Of a stretch of DNA of 53,907 bases, positions 46,653 to 53,907 are shown one piece after another (position 1 is the first letter of the stretch; every line of letters begins with the position of its first letter). The position numbers were made by a program, and so were the translations under genes. The stretch is from an uncultured Geobacteraceae bacterium (GTDB lineage Bacteria; Desulfobacterota; Desulfuromonadia; Geobacterales; Pseudopelobacteraceae), in assembly GCA_903939115.1 (NCBI GenBank), contig CAJAFV010000035.1, positions 1-53,907 of the forward strand, in the 5' to 3' direction. Under the pieces are notes generated by a model. It did not search any database. It saw nothing but the letters and a program-made list of their open reading frames with translations, and was not told where the DNA came from.

Positions 46653-47828
46653 ATGGAAGAGGTGTATGTAGTAGAAGCGTTACGAACGCCGTTTGGCTCA
46701 TTTGGCGGTATATTGTCAGATATTGAAGCACCGCAGCTCGCGGCTACCGTTATGAAAAGCATTTTGGAAAAAACCGGTCTGCCCGCCGAGGCTGTTTGCG
46801 AGGTTATTATCGGTCAGGTGCTTTCAAGCGGGTGCGGTCAGGCACCTGCACGTCAGGCAATGCGCGCGGCAGGTTTGCCCGACTCGACCCATGCCATGAC
46901 CATCAACAAAGTCTGCGGCAGCGGGCTGAAAGCGTTCATGCTTGCCAGCGACAGCATCCGGCTTGGTGAATCCGAGGTGGTCATCGCCGGTGGTATGGAG
47001 AATATGAGCCTGGCGCCGTATATGCTCACAAAAGGTCGTAACGGCTATCGTATGGGTCATGGCACACTGCTCGATCTTCTGATTTACGATGGCCTGCAGG
47101 ATCCGTACACGGGGCGTCACATGGGTGAAATCGGCGAAGACAGTGTCGAGCGCGCCGGTCTGACTCGTGCGGAACAGGACGATTTTGCGGTACGTTCATA
47201 TGAACGTTCTCAGGCTGCTGTTACAGGCGGTATTTTTGTCGACGAGATAGTTCCGGTTGTTAAAAAAGGGAAAAAAGGTGACGAAGTTCTTGATCAGGAT
47301 GAAGAGCCGTTCAAGGGTGATGTCAGTAAGTTCGGGCAACTGAGGACAGTGTTCAGGAAGGATGGCACGATCACGGCCGGAAATGCATCGACCATCAACG
47401 ATGGAGCTGCTCTTGGCTTACTGACCAACGAGGCTGGACTCAAAAAATACGGGCTCAAGGCGAAAGCCCGCATTGTTGCTTCAGCCACGGCCAGCCGTCA
47501 CCCGGATTATTTTCCTGAGGCACCGGTGAGCGCTATTGAAAATGTCTGTGCCAGAGCGGGACTTTCGCTTGGCGATATCGATCTGTTTGAAATCAACGAG
47601 GCATTTGCCTCGGTGCCGCTACTGGCCATCAAAGGTTTAAATCTCCCGATTGAGAAGGTTAATGTCAATGGCGGAGCGTGTTCTATCGGACACCCGCTGG
47701 GTGCCAGTGGCGCCCGTCTGGCCGCGACGATCATACGTGAACTGCATCGGCGGCAACTTCGCTACGGTTTGGCCACCCTCTGTATCGGCGGCGGTGAAGC
47801 GGTAGCGGTAATTTTTGAAAGAGTTTAG
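46653..47828 (+). CDS. Acetyl-CoA C-acetyltransferase (thiolase)
   Basis: A 391-residue thiolase that splits acetoacetyl-CoA into two acetyl-CoA (or the reverse). The nucleophile is Cys88 in NKVCGSGLKAF; the C-terminal motifs NVNGGACSIGHPLGASGAR (His) and LCIGGGEAVAV (second Cys) complete the active site. Length is typical. GAGGAG precedes the ATG. It leads an operon with 3-hydroxyacyl-CoA dehydrogenase, hydratase and acyl-CoA dehydrogenase, which supports the degradative role. Confidence 0.95.
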   Translation: MEEVYVVEALRTPFGSFGGILSDIEAPQLAATVMKSILEKTGLPAEAVCEVIIGQVLSSGCGQAPARQAMRAAGLPDSTHAMTINKVCGSGLKAFMLASDSIRLGESEVVIAGGMENMSLAPYMLTKGRNGYRMGHGTLLDLLIYDGLQDPYTGRHMGEIGEDSVERAGLTRAEQDDFAVRSYERSQAAVTGGIFVDEIVPVVKKGKKGDEVLDQDEEPFKGDVSKFGQLRTVFRKDGTITAGNASTINDGAALGLLTNEAGLKKYGLKAKARIVASATASRHPDYFPEAPVSAIENVCARAGLSLGDIDLFEINEAFASVPLLAIKGLNLPIEKVNVNGGACSIGHPLGASGARLAATIIRELHRRQLRYGLATLCIGGGEAVAVIFERV

Positions 47829-47839
47829 GGGGAGTCAAA

Positions 47840-48685
47840 ATGATCAAGTCAATCGGAGTTCTCGGTGCTGGGCAGATGGGCAACGGCATTGCCCATGTTT
47901 TTGCCCAGCACGGCTATCAAGTTGTTTTATTTGATATAGCCCAGGTGCAGTTAGACAGGGCGCTTGCCACAATACAGCAGAACCTGGAGCGGCAGGCGAA
48001 AAAAGGTGCCGTGCCGGAGTCACTGGTCGGTGAAACGCTTGGTCGGATAACAGTCACTCAGGATATGAACGACCTGGCGAATGTCGATTTTGCCGTTGAA
48101 GCGGTCACCGAACATGAACCGCTGAAGCTGGAAATTTTCCGGAAGCTCGACGGGATCGTAAAAGCGGGGTCAATCCTTGCGTCAAACACATCATCTATTC
48201 CGATAACCAAAATTGCCTCTGTTACCGGTCGTCCCGACAAGGTTATCGGCATGCACTTTATGAACCCGGTGCCGATTATGAAGTTGGTAGAGATCATCAG
48301 AGGCCATGCCACCAGCGATGAAACCTTTGCCCAAACCTCGGAGATGGTCGCCAAACTCGAAAAAGAGATGGCGGTATCTCAGGACTACCCCGGTTTCATA
48401 GTAAACCGCATTCTGATTCCGATGATCAACGAGGCAGCGTTTGCCCTCTACGAAGGAATTGCGACCGCCGAAGATATCGACAAAGGCATGAAGCTGGGAA
48501 CCAATCAGCCGATGGGACCGCTGACCCTGGCCGACTTTATCGGCCTTGATACGGTGCTGGCGATAGCCAACGTTCTCTATGACGGTTTCAAAGATCCGAA
48601 ATATCGTCCCTGCCCGCTGCTCGTCAAGATGGTAAATGCCGGGTATATGGGGCGCAAATCGGGAAGAGGCTTTTATACATACTGA
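47840..48685 (+). CDS. hbd: 3-Hydroxybutyryl-CoA dehydrogenase
   Basis: A 281-residue NAD(P)-dependent enzyme. The Rossmann motif GAGQMGNGIAHVFAQHGY is at residues 8-25. The catalytic His lies in IGMHFMNPVPIMKLVEII, and SNTSSIPIT and GFIVNRILIPMINEA are conserved. It oxidises 3-hydroxybutyryl-CoA to acetoacetyl-CoA. It lies 11 bases after the thiolase gene, with GGGGGAG as binding site. Confidence 0.95.
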   Translation: MIKSIGVLGAGQMGNGIAHVFAQHGYQVVLFDIAQVQLDRALATIQQNLERQAKKGAVPESLVGETLGRITVTQDMNDLANVDFAVEAVTEHEPLKLEIFRKLDGIVKAGSILASNTSSIPITKIASVTGRPDKVIGMHFMNPVPIMKLVEIIRGHATSDETFAQTSEMVAKLEKEMAVSQDYPGFIVNRILIPMINEAAFALYEGIATAEDIDKGMKLGTNQPMGPLTLADFIGLDTVLAIANVLYDGFKDPKYRPCPLLVKMVNAGYMGRKSGRGFYTY

Positions 48686-48724
48686 AATTTGTAGTTAAGA
48701 TTTTTCCACTACAGGAGAGAAATT

Positions 48725-49507
48725 ATGGAATTCAAAAATCTGCTGCTTGAAACCACCGACGGGATAACCGTTCTGACTGTTAATCGACCTCAGGTGCTGA
48801 ACTCCCTTAACAGTGAGGTCGTACAGGAGCTCGAATGCGCACTGTATGAACTTGATCTTGATGCCTCGGTCAAAGCGGTGGTTCTTACCGGTGCGGGTGA
48901 AAAAGCCTTTGTCGCAGGGGCTGATATCAAGGAGATGGCAGCAATCTCATCTTTTGAAGCTCATGACTTTGCCCGGAAAGGGCAGCGCCTGATGCTGCTG
49001 ATGCGCAGGATGCGCAAACCGGTCATCGCCGCGGTTAACGGTTTTGCACTTGGTGGCGGCCTGGAATTGGCGTTAGCCTGTGATTTTATCTATGCTTCTG
49101 AAAAAGCCAAATTCGGTTTTCCCGAAGTTGGTCTCGGCATCATCCCCGGTTTCGGCGGTACCCAGAACCTGCCCCGGTTGATCGGTCCAAACAGGGCCAA
49201 TGAGCTGATCTTTTCCGGACGTATTATTACCGCTGCAAAAGCGCTTGAATGGGGAATTGCCAACGAAGTTTTCGCGCCGGAAGATTTGCTGTTAAAGGCG
49301 ATCGGGACCGCTCGGGAAATAACCGGCAAAAGCCCTCTGGGAGTAGCGTACGCCAAGGATGCCATAATCAACGGCCTCAATATGACAAAAGAAGACGGCT
49401 TCCGGTATGAGGCCTCCCTCTTTGGTGTGCTGTTTGCTACGGGTGACCAGAGCGAAGGGATGGGGGCATTTCTCGAAAAACGCAGCGCACAATTCACCGG
49501 CAGATAA
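48725..49507 (+). CDS. Enoyl-CoA hydratase (crotonase)
   Basis: A 260-residue crotonase. The CoA pocket AFVAGADIKEM is at about residues 60-70; both catalytic glutamates are present, in GGGLELALACDF and FPEVGLGIIPGFGGTQ, unlike the liuC paralogue in this window. It hydrates crotonyl-CoA to (S)-3-hydroxybutyryl-CoA. AGGAGAG precedes the ATG. Confidence 0.94.
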   Translation: MEFKNLLLETTDGITVLTVNRPQVLNSLNSEVVQELECALYELDLDASVKAVVLTGAGEKAFVAGADIKEMAAISSFEAHDFARKGQRLMLLMRRMRKPVIAAVNGFALGGGLELALACDFIYASEKAKFGFPEVGLGIIPGFGGTQNLPRLIGPNRANELIFSGRIITAAKALEWGIANEVFAPEDLLLKAIGTAREITGKSPLGVAYAKDAIINGLNMTKEDGFRYEASLFGVLFATGDQSEGMGAFLEKRSAQFTGR

Positions 49508-49532
49508 AATCTACTTCAGGGGGGGGATACAG

Positions 49533-50672
49533 ATGGATTTCGAACTGAGCCAGGATCATAAAGTGTTGCAGTCGGCAGTACGCGACTTTGTCGAGAAGGA
49601 AATCAAGCCGATTGCGATCAAGATCGACGCAGAGCATATGATTCCCGATGCACTTGTTACCAAAATGGGTGAAATGGGTTTTCTCGGCAGTTACCTGCCG
49701 GAGGAATACGGCGGGGCAGGGCTTGACATGCTTTCGTATGCCATTGTTGTCGAAGAGGTCTCGAAAGCCTGCGGCTCAAGCGGGGTCCTTATTTCTGCAC
49801 ACACCTCGCTCTGCAGCGGTCCTATCTATACCTTCGGCACCGAAGAGCAGAAAAAAAAGTGGTTGCCGGCGCTCAACAGCGGCGAGAAAATCGGCTGCTT
49901 CCTCCTCACCGAACCGAATGCCGGCAGTGACGCAGGCGGCACCGCTACAACCTACACCCGTGACGGCGATCATTTCGTTATCAACGGCAGCAAAACGTTC
50001 ATCACCAACGGCGGCTATCTCGGCACCGGTGTGCTGCTCGCCTCATTTGACCGCAGCCTGAAACATAAAGGCATCAGCGCGTTCATCGTAGACCTGAGCT
50101 CCCCCGGCGTCACTATCCTCAAAAACGAAAACAAAATGGGCATTCGCGGCAGTTACACAACCGCCTTTGCCTTTGACAACCTGCGCGTGCCGGTCGAGAA
50201 CCTGCTCGGCAAGGAAGGTAAAGGCTTCAATGTAGCGATGGACACCCTGAACGGCGGCCGCATCGGCATCGCCTCACAGGCTCTCGGTATCGCTGAAGGC
50301 GCCTTTGAGCGGGCGCTTGCCTACTCCAAGGAGCGCAAGCAGTTTGATCAGGCCATCTGCGAGTTTCAGGCGATCCAGTTCAAGCTGGCAGATATGTGGA
50401 CCAGCATCGAAACCAGCAAGCTTCTGACCTATCGGGCGGCCTGTCTCAAAGATGCCAAGAAGAGCTACACAATGGAATCCGCCATGTGCAAAATGCACGC
50501 TTCTGAAACAGCAACCTTCGTAACCAAGGAAGCGGTTCAGATTCATGGCGGTTATGGTTATATCGTCGACTATGAAGTTGAGCGGATGTACCGTGATGCC
50601 AAGATCACCGAGATTTACGAGGGTACCAATGAAGTGCAGCGGGTGGTTATTTCAAAGCTGTTGTTGGCGTAA
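49533..50672 (+). CDS. Short-chain (butyryl-CoA) acyl-CoA dehydrogenase
   Basis: A 379-residue acyl-CoA dehydrogenase starting MDFELSQDHKVLQSAVRDF. ATG 49533 follows a G-rich binding site; the longer open frame upstream overlaps the hydratase gene. The catalytic base is in the usual short-chain position, Glu363 in IYEGTNEVQR, in contrast to the isovaleryl-CoA enzyme at 23.8 kb. Flavin-contact segments LTEPNAGSDAGG and FITNGG are present. With the neighbouring hydratase, dehydrogenase and thiolase it completes butyryl-CoA oxidation; electrons go to ETF. Confidence 0.94.
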   Translation: MDFELSQDHKVLQSAVRDFVEKEIKPIAIKIDAEHMIPDALVTKMGEMGFLGSYLPEEYGGAGLDMLSYAIVVEEVSKACGSSGVLISAHTSLCSGPIYTFGTEEQKKKWLPALNSGEKIGCFLLTEPNAGSDAGGTATTYTRDGDHFVINGSKTFITNGGYLGTGVLLASFDRSLKHKGISAFIVDLSSPGVTILKNENKMGIRGSYTTAFAFDNLRVPVENLLGKEGKGFNVAMDTLNGGRIGIASQALGIAEGAFERALAYSKERKQFDQAICEFQAIQFKLADMWTSIETSKLLTYRAACLKDAKKSYTMESAMCKMHASETATFVTKEAVQIHGGYGYIVDYEVERMYRDAKITEIYEGTNEVQRVVISKLLLA

Positions 50673-50690
50673 TACGGCATTTTTTAATAT

Positions 50691-50719
50691 TTAACACATG
50701 CGTTAAGTAAAATTATAAA
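50691..50719 (+). promoter_or_regulatory. Promoter with related palindrome, Fe-S oxidoreductase gene
   Basis: TTAACA (50691-50696), a 17-base spacer and TATAAA (50714-50719). The first 16 bases, TTAACACATGCGTTAA, are an almost perfect palindrome that again starts at the -35. It is a variant of, not identical with, the TTGACAT-NN-ACGTAAR site. It allows the electron-transfer genes to be expressed separately. Confidence 0.6.
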
Positions 50720-50755
50720 CAGTGCAGCAGGTATCAATTCTGGAGAGGTGTCGTT

Positions 50756-52744
50756 GTGGAAGTTACTCGTCAAATATATTGGAATATCGGTCATGGAGTT
50801 GTCATCCCAATGTACATTCTGGCCTTTGCCGCTTTCGGTGTTATGGGCTGGGGTTTTTGGCAGCGCCTGCCGATCTGGCGTCAGGGCAAAGCGCTCGACC
50901 GTTTCGATCGATACGACGAGCGGGTCAAGCGCATGCTCGCCGAAGTGTTCAGCCAGTTGAAAATATCCCGTGTCACTGATGGCGGCATATTTCACTCCAT
51001 ATTTTTCTGGAGTTTTCTGATCCTCTTTGCCGGCACGATGCTGGTCATGGTCCAGGCAGACTTTTTAACTCCGGTGCTGCAGGTCAACCTCCTCTCCGGT
51101 GAATTCTACAAGGGATTCTCCCTGGCCCTCGACATAGCCGGCATTCTCGCACTTGCCATGCTGGCCGGTTTTTTCATCCGCCGGTTCATCATCAAGCCGA
51201 AAGGGTTGGAGATCGTCAAGGATGACTACATCGTACTGCAGTTACTGTTTGCGATCCTGATCACCGGCTTTTTGATCGAAGGTGCCCGTATGGCCGCCAC
51301 CGAACTGCAGCAGAACCCGGATCTGGCGATTTTCTCGCCCGGCGGTCTGCTTGCAGGGCAGCTCTTTACTACGCTGACAGCAGGTACTCTGCTGGTGACC
51401 CACAAAATTCTCTGGTGGTTTCATTTCGCTCTGGTTCTTGGTTTCTTCTGCGCCATCCCCTATACCAAGCTGCGCCACATATTCACCACCAGTGCCAATG
51501 CCTTTCTCGCGCCATTTGAGCCGAAAGGCGCCATAGCCACCATTAACATGGAAGACGATAGCGTTGACCAATTCGGCGCTGCAGCGATAACCGACTTGAC
51601 CTGGAAAGACATCTTTGACGCCGATGCCTGCACCTCCTGCAAACGCTGTCAGGACCGCTGTCCCGCCTATGCTACCGATAAACCGCTTTCGCCTATGAAA
51701 ATAGTCAAACAGATCGGTGAACTCGCCGAAGGTAACCCGGCCGGTAACCTGATTGAAACCGTCAGCCAGGATGCCCTCTGGTCCTGCACCACCTGCCGAG
51801 CCTGCCAGGATATCTGCCCGGCCAATATCGAACACGTCAATAAAATTCTGGAGATGAGACGTAATCTGACACTTATGGAGGGTGCTTTCCCCGGTGACGA
51901 AGTCCGCACTGCAGTCAGTAATATCGAAGTCAACGGCAATCCGTTCGGTCTCGCCTACGCAGCACGGGGTGACTGGGCAGAAGGACTTGACCTCAAAACC
52001 ATGGAACAGGACAGCGACGTCGATATTCTCTATTTTGTCGGTTGTTACGCCTCTTTCGACCGCCGCAATCAGGCGATCGCCAAAAACTTCATCACGATCT
52101 GCAAAGCCGCCGGTATAAAAGTCGGCATCCTCGGCAAAGAAGAAAAATGCTGCGGCGAACCGGTCAGAAAACTGGGTAACGAGTACCTCTACCAGATGAC
52201 CGCAACAGAAAACATTGAACTGATCAAAGCCTACAACGTCAAAAAAATAGTCACTACCTGCCCACACTGCTTCAACACGCTGGCACGCGACTACAAAGAC
52301 CTCGGCCTGGATGTTCCTGTTGAGCACTACAGCACCTATATCTACGCCCTGCTCGACACGGACCGGCTCAAGCTGACGCCGGAACCGTTCAGCTACACCT
52401 ATCATGACTCCTGCTATCTCGGCCGTTATATGGACATCATCGAGCAGCCACGAGCCGTTCTCAACCAGGCTGGCGGGTCAATCCGGGAAATGGACAAAAA
52501 CGGCTATGACAGTTTCTGCTGCAGTGCCGGCGGCGGCCGTATCATCGCCGAAGAAAAACTTGGCAGCAAAATCAGCGAAGTCAGAATCAAAATGGCCACC
52601 GATACCGGCGCTCCGCTGCTGGTATCAAACTGTCCCTTCTGCCTCACGATGTTCGAAGACGGCATCAAAACCGGCGGAGCTGAAGGACAGCTGCAGGTCA
52701 GGGACCTGGCGGAGATCGTGGCGGAACGTATAACGGCAAAATAA
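50756..52744 (+). CDS. Membrane-bound Fe-S oxidoreductase, EtfAB:menaquinone oxidoreductase type
   Basis: A 662-residue protein. Residues 1-245 hold about five or six membrane helices with histidines suitable for heme b (HGVVIP, FHSIFF, THKILWWFHF). Then come two 4Fe-4S motifs, Cys292/295/298/302 and Cys344/347/350/354, and two cysteine-rich CCG domains (EKCCGEP ... CPHCF and FCCSAGGGR ... CPFCL), as in HdrD and GlpC. This architecture, next to etfBA, is that of the EMO/EtfD family that passes electrons from reduced ETF to menaquinone. The start is GTG behind GGAGAGG. Location: inner membrane with the Fe-S part in the cytoplasm. Confidence 0.93.
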   Translation: MEVTRQIYWNIGHGVVIPMYILAFAAFGVMGWGFWQRLPIWRQGKALDRFDRYDERVKRMLAEVFSQLKISRVTDGGIFHSIFFWSFLILFAGTMLVMVQADFLTPVLQVNLLSGEFYKGFSLALDIAGILALAMLAGFFIRRFIIKPKGLEIVKDDYIVLQLLFAILITGFLIEGARMAATELQQNPDLAIFSPGGLLAGQLFTTLTAGTLLVTHKILWWFHFALVLGFFCAIPYTKLRHIFTTSANAFLAPFEPKGAIATINMEDDSVDQFGAAAITDLTWKDIFDADACTSCKRCQDRCPAYATDKPLSPMKIVKQIGELAEGNPAGNLIETVSQDALWSCTTCRACQDICPANIEHVNKILEMRRNLTLMEGAFPGDEVRTAVSNIEVNGNPFGLAYAARGDWAEGLDLKTMEQDSDVDILYFVGCYASFDRRNQAIAKNFITICKAAGIKVGILGKEEKCCGEPVRKLGNEYLYQMTATENIELIKAYNVKKIVTTCPHCFNTLARDYKDLGLDVPVEHYSTYIYALLDTDRLKLTPEPFSYTYHDSCYLGRYMDIIEQPRAVLNQAGGSIREMDKNGYDSFCCSAGGGRIIAEEKLGSKISEVRIKMATDTGAPLLVSNCPFCLTMFEDGIKTGGAEGQLQVRDLAEIVAERITAK

Positions 52745-52752
52745 TAAAAATC

Positions 52753-52891
52753 CACCACAGAGTCACAGAGGACACAGAGAAAAGAAGAAGAATAATATTA
52801 AGGTCTGAGCAATTACCTTTATTTAATTCTGCTCGTACTGATTTTTTACAAATAGTTTGTTTCCTCTGTGGGCTCAGTGACTCTGTGGTGA
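52753..52891. repeat. CACCACAGAGTCACAGAG inverted repeat, copy 1
   Basis: Arms 52753-52783 and 52861-52891 are inverted copies built of CACAGAG units. It fills the gap between the oxidoreductase gene and etfB. The same element follows etfB (copy 2), so this gene is flanked by both. Confidence 0.88.
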
Positions 52892-52915
52892 AAGAAGAAT
52901 TTAAGGGGGTAGAAT

Positions 52916-53692
52916 ATGAAACTGCTTGTCTGCATCAAACAGGTCCCGGACCTTGAATCCCGTTTCAAAGCGAACGCCGAAGGGGTTTGGTACAACGAAG
53001 CCGACCTCGCCTTCCGCATGAACGAATACGACGAATATGCGGTGGAACAGGCTGTTCAGCTCCGTGAAAAATGTGGTGACGGCTGCGAACTGACCGTCCT
53101 CTCCATCGGCCCTGACCGCGTCGTCGAAGCGATCAAGAAATCCCTCGCGATGGGGTGCGACAACGCCGTTCACATACAGGATTCTGCCGCATCATCAAAA
53201 GATCCCTGGCAGATAGCCTCGATCATCTCCGCGTATGCCAAAGACAAAGGTTTTGACGTTATCTTCACCGGCATGCAGAGTCAGGACCGCGGCTCCGCCC
53301 AGGTTGGTGTCACCGTCGCCGAACAGCTCGGGTTCGCCTGCACCACCACCATCATCGGCTTTGCGTATGACGGCGGCACCATCACCGCCAAGCGGGAACT
53401 TGAAGGGGGCATCAAAGCGGTCGTCAAGCTGAAGACACCGGCGCTCGTCACCTGCCAGCTCGGGCTCAACATACCGCGCTACCCGACCCTCCCGAACATC
53501 ATGAAAGCCAAGAAAAAAGAGATCACCGTCATTCCAGTCGGCGATCTACTGAAAGAAGATAAACTGGCAACGACAACCAGCTTTCACCCCCCCGCCAAAA
53601 AAGGTGGCGGCATCGTCCTCGAAGGGGACGTGGCGGATCTGGTGGAGAAGGTCATAGCACTGCTGAAGGATAAGACGGCGGTATTGCGCTAA
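52916..53692 (+). CDS. etfB: Electron transfer flavoprotein, beta subunit
   Basis: ETF beta of 258 residues, accepting electrons from acyl-CoA dehydrogenases. It begins MKLLVCIKQVPDLESRF; the AMP/FAD-side segment GMQSQDRGSAQVGVTVAEQLG is near residue 115; and the family signature VKLKTPALVTCQLGLNIPRYPTLPNIMKAKKK near residue 170-200 is clear in its parts. AAGGGGG precedes the ATG. Codons end mainly in C, as in the two genes before it. The alpha subunit begins 195 bases downstream. Confidence 0.96.
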   Translation: MKLLVCIKQVPDLESRFKANAEGVWYNEADLAFRMNEYDEYAVEQAVQLREKCGDGCELTVLSIGPDRVVEAIKKSLAMGCDNAVHIQDSAASSKDPWQIASIISAYAKDKGFDVIFTGMQSQDRGSAQVGVTVAEQLGFACTTTIIGFAYDGGTITAKRELEGGIKAVVKLKTPALVTCQLGLNIPRYPTLPNIMKAKKKEITVIPVGDLLKEDKLATTTSFHPPAKKGGGIVLEGDVADLVEKVIALLKDKTAVLR

Positions 53693-53709
53693 AAAAGCAA
53701 AATCCTTTT

Positions 53710-53856
53710 CACCACAGAGTCACAGAGAACACAGAGAAAAACAAAAAAAAGATTCATATTACAACAAATAAACAAGTGTCTGAATCTAAATACCTTTTTT
53801 AAATATATTTTTTATTTTCATAAGACTTACTCTGTGCCCTCTGTGGCTCTGTGGTG
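53710..53856. repeat. CACCACAGAGTCACAGAG inverted repeat, copy 2
   Basis: Arms 53710-53740 and 53826-53856 are inverted repeats of the same family as the one at 52753-52891, with a different AT-rich centre. It separates etfB from etfA. Confidence 0.88.
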
Positions 53857-53887
53857 AGGTTTAAAGACTTTTTGTAAGGAGACCACT

Positions 53888-53907
53888 ATGAAAACATTAC
53901 TGATCGG
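53888..53907 (+). CDS. etfA: Electron transfer flavoprotein alpha subunit, first codons only
   Basis: Only six codons are in the window, ATG AAA ACA TTA CTG ATC, with AAGGAG upstream. Assigned by position after etfB and by an N terminus (MKTLLI) usual for ETF alpha; the rest lies outside. Confidence 0.6.

Noticed and set aside
51242..52405. 387-codon open frame on the - strand
   Set aside because: Antisense to the Fe-S oxidoreductase, whose cysteine motifs prove the + strand frame.
1..53907. CRISPR arrays, tRNA or rRNA genes, prophage integrase or transposase genes
   Set aside because: None was seen by reading: no regular short direct repeats with spacers, no tRNA cloverleaf with a CCA-type end, and no transposase or integrase reading frame. 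Only palindromic intergenic repeats occur.

Overview
The window fits a Geobacter-like deltaproteobacterium (Desulfuromonadia, Geobacterales-type). The evidence is the S10-spc-alpha order running straight on from tuf, the zinc-type S14, S4, L24 and L36, a Liv-type transporter with an embedded acyl-CoA ligase, a selenium gene cluster, fused isobutyryl-CoA mutase, and an EtfAB-linked membrane Fe-S oxidoreductase. Genus and species cannot be fixed from the sequence alone.

Layout. (1) 1-15.15 kb, + strand: the end of tuf, then one long ribosomal-protein array with secY, adk, map and rpoA, closed by a strong bidirectional terminator at 15118-15157. (2) 15.17-23.18 kb, - strand: an eight-gene operon, read from 23.2 kb leftward, of LivG ATPase, acyl-CoA ligase, LivH, LivM, periplasmic binding protein, LivF ATPase, tandem universal stress protein and a cysteine-free MerR regulator. 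(3) 23.8-31.66 kb, + strand: a leucine/isovalerate degradation operon of isovaleryl-CoA dehydrogenase, alpha/beta hydrolase, methylcrotonyl-CoA carboxylase beta subunit, methylglutaconyl-CoA hydratase, MaoC-like protein, carboxylase alpha subunit and HMG-CoA lyase. (4) 31.7-35.6 kb: an accessory patch with MNT/HEPN and Phd/PIN gene pairs, repeat hairpins, a short-chain acyl-CoA ligase and two small coupled ORFs. (5) 35.66-40.06 kb: selenium module selD-yedF-(AAA_26 ATPase)-(Nudix)-mnmH with its own terminator. (6) 40.1-53.9 kb: an NTF2-like gene, then fused isobutyryl-CoA mutase with an unfamiliar Cys-rich partner, a nitroreductase/M24 peptidase pair, a complete butyryl-CoA beta-oxidation set (thiolase, hydroxyacyl-CoA dehydrogenase, hydratase, acyl-CoA dehydrogenase), and the electron outlet (Fe-S oxidoreductase, etfB, start of etfA).

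How it works together (inference). Isovalerate from leucine would be oxidised to acetyl-CoA and acetoacetate by region 3. Isobutyryl-CoA would be isomerised to butyryl-CoA by IcmF and oxidised to two acetyl-CoA by the 46.6-50.7 kb genes. Electrons from the acyl-CoA dehydrogenases would pass through EtfAB to the membrane oxidoreductase and the menaquinone pool. Acyl-CoA ligases at 20.5-22.4 and 32.8-34.4 kb would activate the acids.

The most interesting signal is a recurring 16-bp imperfect palindrome, TTGACAT-NN-ACGTAAR, placed so that its left half is the -35 hexamer. It occurs upstream of the leucine operon (23410), the icmF operon (40698) and the thiolase operon (46594), with a related palindrome at the Fe-S oxidoreductase promoter (50691). 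It points to one acyl-CoA/branched-chain regulon, for which the MerR gene at 15174-15572 is the only regulator candidate in the window.
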